Part shown: positions 14,501 to 60,491 of the stretch, in pieces | How positions within the stretch are numbered: the first letter of the stretch is position 1 | Layout: every line of letters starts with the position of its first letter | Origin: Henricia sp. BOLD:AAB3569 | Taxonomy: Eukaryota > Echinodermata > Asteroidea > Spinulosida > Echinasteridae | Length of the DNA stretch: 64,000 bases | Assembly: GCA_037783545.1 (NCBI GenBank) | Contig: JBBELK010000384.1 | Span: 1 to 64,000, forward strand | Direction of reading: 5' to 3' | Notes under the pieces: generated by a model | Databases searched by the model: none | The model's input: only the letters and a program-made list of their open reading frames with translations | Told to the model about the DNA's origin: nothing | Made by a program: the position numbers and the translations under genes

Positions 14501-17460
14501 TGTCTGGAACCTTATTTCTAAGAAAAATTGACAATTTGGCCAAAATTCAACCAATTTTCTCAAAATCTAAAATGTTTTCCAAATTTCATATTTTATTTTC
14601 TGGATGACCAGTCAATGTTAAATTCAAGGTATATCATCTATGGGTCCTAAGCAACATTTCCTGCAATTTTAAGGAAAATCTAAATCATAACATTTTTGGC
14701 CAAAAATTGAAAAAATCACATCAATTTTTATCAAAATTGGCCAAAACTTGACGTTTTTGAAAATGTCTTAGAAATGACTCATAATGAAAATTTAGCCTGT
14801 CTGGAAACTTATTTCTAAGAAAAATGGACAATTTGGCCAAAATTCAACAAATTTTCTCAAAATCTAAAATGTTTTCCAAATTTCATATTTTATTTTCTGG
14901 ATGACCAGTCAATGTTAAATTCAAGGTATATCATCTATGGGTCCTAAGCAACATTTCCTGCAATTTTAAGAAAATCTAAATCATAAAACTTTTGGCCAAA
15001 TATTAAAAAATTCACAAGGGGTTAGCCCATCAATTTTTATCAAAATTGGCCAAAAATTGACGTTTTTGAAAATGTCTTAGAAATGACTCATAATGAAAAT
15101 TTAGCCTGTCTGGAACCTTATTTCTAAGAAAAATTGACAATTTGGCCAAAATTCAACCAATTTTCTCAAAATCTAAAATGTTTTCCAAATTTCATATTTT
15201 ATTTTCTGGATGACCAGTCAATGTTAAATTCAAGGTATATCATCTATGGGTCCTAAGCAACATTTCCTGCAATTTTAAGGAAAATCTAAATCATAACATT
15301 TTTGGCCAAAAATTGAAAAAATCACAAGGGGTTGCCCATCAATTTTTATCAAAATTGGCCAAAAATTGACGTTTTTGAAAATGTCTTAGAAATGACTCAT
15401 AATGAAAATTTAGCCTGTCTGGAAACTTATTTCTAAGAAAAATGGACAATTTGGCCAAAATTCAACAAATTTTCTCAAAATCTAAAAAAATTTCGAAATT
15501 TCATATTTTATTTTCTGGATGACCAGTCAATGTTAAATTCAAGGTATATCATCTATGGGTCCTAAGCAACATTTCCTGCAATTTTAAGGAAAATCTAAAT
15601 CATAACATTTTTGGCCAAAAATTGAAAAAATCACAAGGGGTTAGCCCATCAATTTTTATCAAAATTGGCCAAAAATTGACGTTTTTGAAAATGTCTTAGA
15701 AATGACTCATAATGAAAATTTAGCCTGTCTGGAAACTTATTTCTAAGAAAAATTGACAATTTGGCAAAAATTCAACCAATTTTCTCAAAATCTAAAATGT
15801 TTTCCAAATTTCATATTTTATTTTCTGGATGACCAGTCAATGTTAAATTCAAGGTATATCATCTATGGGTCCTAAGCAACATTTCCTGCAATTTTAAGGA
15901 AAATCTAAATCATAACATTTTTGGCCAAAAATTGAAAAAATCACAAGGGGTTAGCCCATCAATTTTTATCAAAATTTGCCAAAAATTGACGTTTTTGAAA
16001 ATGTCTTAGAAATGACTCATAATGAAAATTTAGCCTGTCTGGAACCTTATTTCTAAGAAAAATTGACAATATTTGGCAAAAATTCTACAAATTTTCTCAA
16101 AATCTAAATTTCTTTCCAAATTTCATATTTTATTTTCTGGATGACCAGTCAATGTTAAATTCAAGGTATATCATCTATGGGTCCTAAGCAACATTTCCTG
16201 CAATTTTAAGGAAAATCTAAATCATAACATTTTTGGCCAAAAATTGAAAAAATCACAAGGGGTTAGCCCATCAATTTTTATCAAAATTGGCCAAAAATTG
16301 ACGTTTTTGAAAATGTCTTAGAAATGACTCATAATGAAAATTTAGCCTGTCTGGAACCTTATTTCTAAATAAAAAATTGACAATATTTGGCAAAAATTCA
16401 ACAAATTTTTTCAAAATCTAAATTTCTTTCCAAATTTCATATTTTATTTTCTGGATGACCAGTCAATGTTAAATTCAAGGTATATCATCTATGGGTCCTA
16501 AGCAACATTTCCTGCAATTTTAAGAAAATCTAAATCATAAAACTTTTGGCCAAATATTAAAAAATTCACAAGGGGTTAGCCCATCAATTTTTATCAAAAT
16601 TGGCCAAAAATTGACGTTTTTGAAAATGTCTTAGAAATGACTCATAATGAAATTTTAGCCTGTCTGGAACCTTATTTCTACGAAAAATTGACAATTTGGC
16701 CAAAATTCAACCAATTTTCTCAAAATCTAAAACATTTTCAAAATTTCATATTTTATTTTCTGGATGACCAGTCAATGTTAAATTCAAGGTATATCATCTA
16801 TGGGTCCTAAGCAACATTTCCTGCAATTTTAAGGAAAATCTAAATCATAACATTTTTGGCAAAAAATTGAAAAAATTTTTATCAAAATTGGCCAAAAATT
16901 GACGTTTTTGAAAATGTCTTAGAAATGACTCATAATGAAAATTTAGCCTGTCTGGAACCTTATTTCTAAGAAAAATTGACAATTTGGCCAAAATTCAACC
17001 AATTTTCTCAAAATCTAAAATGTTTTCCAAATTTCATATTTTATTTTCTGGATGACCAGTCAATGTTAAATTCAAGGTATATCATCTATGGGTCCTAAGC
17101 AACATTTCCTGCAATTTTAAGGAAAATCTAAATCATAACATTTTTGGCCAAAAATTGAAAAAATCACAAGGGGTTAGCCCATCAATTTTTATCAAAATTG
17201 GCCAAAAATTGACGTTTTTGAAAATGTCTTAGAAATGACTCATAATGAAAATTTAGCCTGTCTGGAAACTTATTTCTAAGAAAAATTTACAATATTTGGC
17301 AAAAATTCAACAAATTTTCTCAAAATCTAAATTTCTTTCCAAATTTCATATTTTATTTTCTGGATGACCAGTCAATGTTAAATTCAAGGTATATCATCTA
17401 TGGGTCCTAAGCAACATTTCCTGCAATTTTAAGAAAATCTAAATCATAAAACTTTTGGCC
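11560..17460 (+). repeat. Satellite sub-array with 606-, 931- and 2766-bp periods
   Basis: A diagnostic variant, agaaaatctaaatcataaaac, occurs at 11581, 12512, 13757, 14363, 14969, 16523 and 17432. The offset 11581 to 12512 is 931 bp (three monomers), and 13757/14363/14969 are spaced 606 bp (two monomers). Variants at 13601, about 13881 and about 13961 recur 2766 bp downstream at 16367, 16647 and 16727 (nine monomers). Overlapping periods show repeated unequal exchange over different lengths. Confidence 0.85.
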
Positions 17461-18011
17461 AAATATTAAAAAATTCACAAGGGGTTAGCCCATCAATTTT
17501 TATCAAAATTGACGTTTTTGAAAATGTCTTAGAAATGACTCATAATGAAAATTTAGCCTGTCTGGAACCTTATTTCTAAGAAATTTGGCCAAAATTCAAC
17601 CAATTTTCTCAAAATCTATTTTTTTTCTCCAAATTTCATATTTTATTTTCTGGATGACCAGTCAATGTTAAATTCAAGGTATATCATCTATGGGTCGGTC
17701 CTAAGCAAGATTTCCTGAAATTTTAAGGAAAATCTAAATCATAAAATTTTTGGCCAAAAATTTAAAAAAATCACAAGGGGAAAAATCTGAACAAGCTCCC
17801 TTAAAAAATAATACAAATTTGGGTTTTAAAATGTTCACTAGAAAGCTGGAAATGTTTACACCAATTAATTTTCTACATAAAATATCATGAATTATAAAAC
17901 CTAAATGTCCTGCAGTAGTTCAGATTACAAATATATCAAAATTATTTACCCCTTACCATATAAGAAAAAAATATACAACCATTTTTACCCGTTCACATTT
18001 TAAAATCTACT

Positions 18012-18423
18012 ATATGTGACCGACTAGCAAAACCCGACGCTTCTCGGCATTTCCCATTACGTGATATGGGCCCACAACCTTAACAAATGGCCTCTGGGAC
18101 CAACTTGAAAATTTGGCAGAATCAACATCGGGATACATTGAAACATTCAAGATTTGTTTTGTTGTTTGAACTGTCTCAAAATTCTTCATATTATTGACAA
18201 ATTAAATAATCAACTAGTTTGTCAAACTTTAAAGACCCATAGCTCCAGTTCACTTTTTCTGATCTGTCATACTTTAATTGGTCATAACTTCGCCAAAAAT
18301 TATCAGAATTTCCTCAAACATGTTTTAAAAGATACCTTTTTGTATGCACACTAAGATGATACCAAAACTTAAATTTTGAATTTTCATCACAAGTGTTGGG
18401 TTTTTCTGGAGCCGGTCACATAT
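18012..18423. mobile_element. MITE-like element, 11-bp perfect terminal inverted repeats
   Basis: It begins ATATGTGACCG and ends CGGTCACATAT. The inverted similarity extends imperfectly inward (tagcaaaaccc against gggtttttctgg). It has no coding capacity. The termini are visible; a transposon superfamily cannot be assigned. Confidence 0.6.
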
Positions 18424-18615
18424 TACAGTTTAATATAAAGAACTGGGTCTTTCCATGGTAAAAATCTTGTCAAGTTTATTGCCTTGGTTGAGCCAAGTTG
18501 CTTTTTACTTCATCTAGATTTCCCAAACTCATGGACATTTGTATAAAAATATTGCTTTGGTAGCAAAAGCTTCCCTTTACCTTGGAAAAACCCAACAATG
18601 CTTTTAAAAATACAT

Positions 18616-18621
18616 TTTATT
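18616..18621 (-). terminator. Candidate poly(A) signal for the giant gene
   Basis: TTTATT on the plus strand reads AATAAA on the minus strand, about 1.2 kb past the stop codon at 19824. Another AATAAA lies at 18475-18480. Nothing in the sequence selects between them. Confidence 0.25.
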
Positions 18622-18739
18622 TACATGGTTCAATAACTGTACATCAGCTGTAATGTTGTGTTCTCTTAGAAAAGATACAAAAAGCACAACTGAAACATTA
18701 CACTTTGTTCAAAAAAACACTTTACTGTTTGTTTGTTCT

Positions 18740-19217
18740 GGGGCCAATTTCATAAAGATGTTTAGCAAAAGAAATTGCTTAATCAAAATGGGTTAATAGT
18801 ATAAAAATATTGACTGCAATGAGGGGCATGGTTAAGATTATAGGCCCTCGGTGATCTCGAAGCCATGACTATGCCCCGAGGCGGAAGCCAATCAGTGAGG
18901 AACAACTGCAATACTGTGATTCGAGTAGCAGAACACAATAGACTGCCGAAGTGAATACGTCACCTTTTGTTGGTTGCCTAGGCAATTGGATCTAAACTAA
19001 AAATCACTCAACCGTGTCCCAGTGCTTTTCCAATGGTACTTTTCCCGACGGCCATGATAGTTTTGATCCAATTGTCATGGCAACGCACGTCACACTTCGG
19101 CTGTCTATTGTATTGCACATCACATAATTTTGACTGCTAACTCATTTTTACAAAGCAGAAAAATTTTTGGATTATAAAGCAAATTTTTCTGCTTAACAGT
19201 TTTATGAAATTAACCCC
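18740..19217. mobile_element. MITE with GGGGCCAATTTCATAAAG-type termini
   Basis: The left end reads ggggccaatttcataaag and the right end tttatgaaattaacccc, an imperfect terminal inverted repeat also found at 44697-45046 and partly at 55102. Inside is a nested foldback, about 18936-19121: caatagactgccgaagtg is matched by cacttcggctgtctattg in reverse complement. No coding capacity. Confidence 0.7.
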
Positions 19218-19542
19218 TAGTCACAAATAAGGTAAGCTATTTCTGATTTAAAACAAATTTCCAAATTGTTTAATCAAAGGGCAGTCCAAAGTTGTCCACA
19301 TTTGTATCGTATCTATTCAACCCGGCAGTCCCTGGGTCATAATCCCTAAAAATAATCACTTGTTCATACTTAATAATTGGGGCAAACCGGGCAGGGGTTT
19401 GGGGCATTTCTTAGGTGATCTCTGGAAGGGGTGGTTATCTCATTGAAGGGTTTATCCCGATAGTAGGGCTTGCTAAGCTCACGTGACAGCCAATCCCAAT
19501 CAGTGAGGAACAACTGCAATACCGTGATTCAGGACCACAAGT

Positions 19543-19611
19543 TGGCTTCATATCTCAAATGGTAGGGCATCTGCCCATTAAGCAGAAGGTCCGCATCCCG
19601 GTGGTCCGAGC
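19543..19611 (+). repeat. tRNA-derived SINE fragment
   Basis: The segment has a tRNA-like layout with an A-box-like stretch (tggtagggcatctg) and a B-box-like stretch (ggtccgcatcc) at about the right spacing. The acceptor stem does not pair as a functional tRNA would. It is read as a decayed SINE head rather than a tRNA gene. Confidence 0.4.
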
Positions 19612-19823
19612 CAAGTTGCTTTTCACTGCATCCAGATTTCCCAAACTCATGGACATTTGTACTGTCAACATTTTCACGGTTCTACAAAGCGTAGGAAGGG
19701 AGGTGGTCGAAGGTTGCGTATGACTTTACATGCACTGTGAAATGTACAAATATTCATGGTAGTGAACATTTTGACAACTTTGGACAGCCCCTAAGTTTAG
19801 TTTGTACATTTGTCAATTGCCGA

Positions 19824-56175
<36,352 letters not shown>

Positions 56176-56955
56176 GGTAGATGCTGAACGGCCCGCCGTA
56201 GGGAGGAGCGTCGAGACGGCACCAACAAAAATAGACACCCGCTGATGCGCCGTAATAATTATGTCTCTTTAGAGCTTTGCGAGCCCTTGCTCGGTATAAT
56301 GCCCTAAGTGATCCACGGATGGCTCCATGGTATTACTATGAGCGGCATTCGAGGGACCCCTCAATACGTGGTTTTCACTCCTACGTTTTTGTTGTGCAAA
56401 TTAATTCCCTGCATTTCTTCACGTGGGTGGCTGTCGTTATTGTTAACCGTAAGCATGGATCACTGGAGCGCGAGTTCTTTATTTTTTTAGAAAAAGGGAC
56501 AAAACATGCGGTTGTTTCCCGCTGGGCTTGCATCACATTCACAAGAGTGTTTTTTTTGTTCAACCGCGTTTATTCATGATGTCAATGAAATCGGAAGTAT
56601 GTCCCTAAAACGCATGTACCGTTTTAAAAATTAATCAAAAATATCTGTGGGAAGGTTGGAATGTCCTCTATCCGGCCAATGGTAAATTATATTTATTCAT
56701 GGATGGTTGAACAAATATGAAAGTTCTTTATTAGGTTTTGAAATCAGCACTGTGACAAATTTGTACACTTGTAAAAGTGGTGACGGGGACAGGGAACCAG
56801 TCAGTTTGCCAAGGAAATCGCATAGGTAAGCAAACTGTGACGTCAAAAGGTATGGCGTACATTGGTTTAAAATCTGTAGAGATATGGCTATTTCAGGTCA
56901 CATGGAATTTTAAAACACTGGCTGACATATTGAAACACCCGTCCCCACAATGCAC

Positions 56956-57102
56956 CTATAGAGCTTCTGCACCAGCGGCCATGACAGGGTGCAGGTTTTA
57001 TTATTTAAATGATGTAGCAATATAACCACAAAGCACTCATGCATGACACACGGTGACGATGTGACTGCCCCCTGTCATGGCCGCCATGCAAAGGCTCTAT
57101 AG
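56956..57102. mobile_element. 147-bp palindromic MITE, copy 1
   Basis: Ends are CTATAGAGCTTCTGCACCAG and, reversed, GGCTCTATAG. Inner arms ggccatgacaggg and ccctgtcatggcc pair. The second copy, 62754-62896, lies in the opposite orientation. It carries no coding capacity. Confidence 0.85.
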
Positions 57103-57486
57103 CAGTAACGTCAAAGTAGATCCTTGTCGTTTCAGGTGAACGATAGTTCTGTAATTATAGGGTCTATAATATTTTAAAGTCCCCATTACATCATTTGCAG
57201 TGACCCAAAATTACTTCGTGAGTTTCCAAGAAAAAACCTGGCACAAAGTGTTGATTGCAATGGAAACAAACACCACATGTTGATTTTGACACGTGTGAAA
57301 TAGTATACTTTGTAGCGGCAACTGAATTGTGCTTTGAAAAATCGTTTGCAAACGATAGTTTTTTACCATTCAACCTAAAAAACCACGGCGCGCAAAATCA
57401 TGAAACAACCAAAGATGAGATGGGAAAATAATTATGTGCCACACCGAGAAACAAAATTGAAACAAAAAAAACTTGAGTGTGCCCCA

Positions 57487-57552
57487 CTTTGCCCCATAGC
57501 TCAGTCGGTATCTGTCCAGAGTGTCAGGGGTCTCGGGCTCGAATCCCGATGA
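57487..57552 (+). repeat. tRNA-derived sequence (SINE head)
   Basis: gccccatagctcagtcggta resembles a tRNA 5' half with A box, and gggctcgaatcccg is a B box. The 3' acceptor strand does not pair with the 5' strand, so it is not a functional tRNA gene. Confidence 0.5.
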
Positions 57553-58183
57553 AGACGGTTTGATTTTTCTCTCACCACTATGTTTAAATGCCTGACGATG
57601 AAGGCACACCCACAACAAATATTAACTTTGGCCCGATGTCCGATCGCCAGCACTAATTTCACGCCCCATTTTGTCCAAAAGCACCTGGCTTTATCTGCCT
57701 ATATGTTCCTTCAAAAGAAAGCCTTGTCGTATACGTAATGGTCGAGTGCCATTATTCATTCCACAATAAGGCCGAAGGGTCTACAGTAAGAATGGAAAAG
57801 GGCGAAAGTCTGCCCACTTGCCTTCCCACAATTATTATACAATTCTACGGGCGGATGAATCATCTCTACTCCAAAAGGGTGAAAAGAATGATTCTTACTT
57901 CCTTTTATGTGGCCGGGGACTTTTCAATAATACTCCACTGTTCGCGCCTTTTAGCTTACAAAATATCAGGAACGGTGCCAACAAAGTCATGGCTATGTTG
58001 ACCTTCGTCTGTTGTACGATTTCTTTTGTTGATGATGCCCTTGCTTTATACATGGCCCGGTGATCTTCATCAACCGTGAAATAGCATGCACTTACTGCGT
58101 GTCCGAGGGCGACTACACTTCCAGTGCATTTGTATTGAATCCTACAGGTGCCGGTGTGTATGGAGAAGGTATGGCAGGTGGCC

Positions 58184-58479
58184 GTTAAAGAAGCGTGACC
58201 AGATCACATTTTCGACGCCCCCATTTCCCCACGGGTGTTGATATTTCAATACCATATCATGTGTCATATTTATTTCCATTACCATTCTAAAATTTCGCGC
58301 TCTCAATCAGTATATTTCCAGAGATATCGTCAAAATTCCACCAAGGTTTAGTAAATCAGTGCGGGGGTCGCAAATTTCCTGTTTTTTTTCTCCCATGAAT
58401 ATAATTTTGGGAGGTATTTTCGTGATTGATAGGTTAGAAAGAAACATTTCTTTGAAAAATCTGGTCACGCTCTTTTAAC
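58184..58479. mobile_element. 296-bp MITE-like element, GTTAAAG...CTTTTAAC ends
   Basis: GTTAAAGAAGCGTGACCAG at the left is matched in inverse by CTGGTCACGCTCTTTTAAC at the right. TTAA at both ends suggests a TTAA target site. A solo end (tgtgatctggtcacgctcc) is at about 61945-61985. Confidence 0.7.
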
Positions 58480-60071
58480 TTTCTACAAGCCAGTGTTAAG
58501 TTTTAGTTTTAACACCTATTTTAAAATTAATGCATTTATTCCAATATTTGAAGATGGATTTTCAATGCGTATGCACACGTATTTCTTTTTACAAGAACGC
58601 GCTCATGTGAACAAACTAGTCCTCTGATTACCGTGATTATTATGGCCCGTTGTCCGTGCATGCTAAATAGGACGGCAGCTTCGCATAATTTCTCGAAAAC
58701 ACGAACGAAGTTTAAAATTATACACAGGTTGATTTTACACATCCTTTATAACCACACGACGTTTTTAACAGTTTTCCAATCATGTAGTCAGCTGTATATA
58801 ACACCAATTTACACCGCGTACCGGTGTTCGACACCACAATCCCCATCTCGCGAGAAGTCTCTGCATGGAAAGGCCCTGTGACGCCACCTTGTAACCGTGC
58901 AGAAGTTGCAAGTACTGAAACATGGCGGAAATCGAAAACATCGAACCGCGACGTACGAAAACGATGCATATATTTATTTTTAATGACAAAGAATAGGGAA
59001 AGGGAGAGATTGTCAGATGTATTTTCCTCAAATCAGTTGAAGTCCATGGGCATTTAATTGACTTCCGGACATCTAATTTCGCGTGCATGGTGCCGCTCCA
59101 TGGCCATTTTTCCTCGTTAGTCAAGCGACTAACCAGGAAATCCCGCCTGGCAACACTGACCTGGTTTCCGAGAGTTCAAAGTGAAACTGGCGTTCGTTTT
59201 GCATCTTCTGGAGGCTGCCTTTGCAATGGCATTATGTACGTTTTTCGTCGTTTTGTGGTGCGTTGTTGTACATTAAGGCCACCTTTATAAATAGGCCACT
59301 GCCTAAAGTGGCCACATCTGTTTGGTCCCAAACCAGTTTGTGCACAAACATATGGAGGTAGAACCTTGTGTACAATCCTATGGCAGTCGAACCTGGATAA
59401 TCTGGCCACACACAGTAACATTCGCCTCAATGAACCAAGCCTTTGATATCAAGTCGGTATGTGCATGATCGTGTTTTGGTCCGTCTGATACCTTTTTACC
59501 GCGCACGATCGATAGCCGTTTATATTTGGTTTCGACACGTATACCGACTTGAGAAACATGTTTGCGCGCCAATATTCATGAATTCATGGCGCGTAATAGT
59601 AAGGACGCTGTTGCCAATTATATCTACCCATATATAAAGATACATATCTTTATAAAGATGAACTGCGTTTAGCTTTCAGCAAAATGTAGTAGGTCTTCTT
59701 TGAGTCACGATGTAGGCCTATACTGCATAAATAAATGTACAATAAAATAATACATAAAAAGATCTCCCCACAAGAATCGTGGGAATTGCCGGCTACGATT
59801 TTTGAATTGATTTTTTAAACAGAAACTCGGGCCAACGGAAAGGTCGTATTTTAGCATGTCTTGATTATGTCTTATTTAGACATTCAGGAGCAATGGATAC
59901 TGGTAGGTCCACTACTTAAGGAAATCTAACTCGCAAACACAAGTTTTTGAAAACGCGACATGAATATTAATAAAGGCTCGTATCTCGACCAATCGGATCT
60001 CTACGTTCAATTGTGGTAGCAACCTCGTTGGCGCTGGCCACTATATACAAGTTGTACATGTATATGAATTT

Positions 60072-60220
60072 GGGCGGTCTGTTCTTGACACGGGCAACTT
60101 GTTCTCGATTGGTAGGTGCCTAGGTGGTATGTGATCCTGTTCCGAGTGTAGTGTTCTCGGGTCGTGTTCCCGTCGTTCTGGCGCGAAAACGAGTTAACTC
60201 ATGCGAAGAACAGACCGCCC
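60072..60220. repeat. Inverted repeat upstream of LEXM
   Basis: GGGCGGTCTGTTCTT at 60072-60086 is the exact reverse complement of 60206-60220. Intervening sequence contains ttctcgggtcgtgttcccg. It may be a small foldback element next to the core promoter. Confidence 0.75.
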
Positions 60221-60294
60221 GCGCCTATTGTGTAAACTAAGCGAACGCACCTCTTTCTGAGCCAAGAAAGTGAGCTACAGAGGGCGCTATGGTT

Positions 60295-60308
60295 GTTGTC
60301 GTGACAAC
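60295..60308 (+). promoter_or_regulatory. RFX X-box
   Basis: GTTGTCGTGACAAC is a perfect two-half-site palindrome with a 2-bp spacer and fits the X-box consensus RYYNYY-N1-3-RRNRAC. It lies 131 bases above the chosen LEXM ATG, the usual distance for RFX-controlled ciliary genes. Its presence supports both the ciliary assignment and the downstream start codon. Confidence 0.7.
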
Positions 60309-60438
60309 GCTATACGCAGACTTTGTACCGTTTCGAGAACATCATCAACAAGTGCTTAGTATTTTTGTTGCACCAGCCAACTTTCAAGTTACTAAGTTGC
60401 AATATTTGTACCCCATATCGCAGCAGAACTGTCCGAGA

Positions 60439-60491
60439 ATGGCTGCTGTCAAAGCATTCCAGGGTGCTCCTTTTGGGACGCAAAAATCACG
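60439..60491 (+). CDS. LEXM-like exon 1
   Basis: Encodes MAAVKAFQGAPFGTQKS and ends CG/GTAGGA (phase 2). The start is preceded by an X-box promoter and matches the family's short N-terminus with APFGTQ. Confidence 0.75.

Larger units (their letters stand above)
1..17780 (+). repeat. AT-rich satellite array, about 307-bp monomer, about 57 copies
   Basis: Head-to-tail copies recur throughout with the marker phrases tttcctgcaattttaagg, ggatgaccagtcaatg and gacgtttttgaaaatg. Marker starts fall near 1, 314, 623, 1100, 1405, 1712 and so on to 17416, so the usual spacing is 303-313 bp. All copies share one orientation. The last copy decays from about 17690 (extra ggtc, substitutions) and the array stops at 17780 in unrelated DNA. 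It begins before base 1. Each monomer carries up to three TTGGCCAA palindromes and two potential hairpins. There is no coding capacity; short ORFs here are periodic artefacts. Size and base composition suit a centromeric, pericentromeric or other heterochromatic satellite, but nothing in the sequence proves a location. I see no CENP-B-box-like motif. Confidence 0.98.
17781..19823. other. Flank between satellite and giant gene (likely contains its 3' UTR)
   Basis: No coding region is supported here. The interval holds two MITE-like elements (18012-18423 and 18740-19217). A 54-bp segment occurs twice in the same orientation (18491-18544 and 19609-19662; agccaagttgcttttcac and agccaagttgctttttac). 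A further duplicated phrase, caatcagtgaggaacaac, lies near 18888 and 19497. On the minus strand this is downstream of the stop codon of the giant gene, so part of it is probably 3' UTR. Confidence 0.6.
56176..60438. other. Intergenic region between divergent genes
   Basis: No coding exon is recognised on either strand. The left side is presumably the promoter of the giant gene; a weak TATA-like ctattttt on the minus strand lies about 55 bases above its ATG. The right side is the LEXM promoter. Between them lie a palindromic MITE (56956-57102), a tRNA-like SINE head (57487-57552), an inverted-repeat element (58184-58479) and foldback words near 59450-59560 (caagtcggtat and ataccgacttg). Confidence 0.6.

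Noticed and set aside
1-17780. CRISPR-like array
   Set aside because: Monomers are contiguous, about 307 bp long, without unique spacers, in a eukaryotic context.
57487-57552. Possible tRNA gene
   Set aside because: A and B boxes are present, but the acceptor stem does not pair and no anticodon arm is convincing; a SINE head is more likely. The same applies to 49524, 63307 and 44574.
60289-60438. In-frame upstream ATG giving a 50-residue extension of the LEXM-like protein
   Set aside because: The X-box lies inside the extension, and the shorter start gives the family-like N-terminus with APFGTQ.
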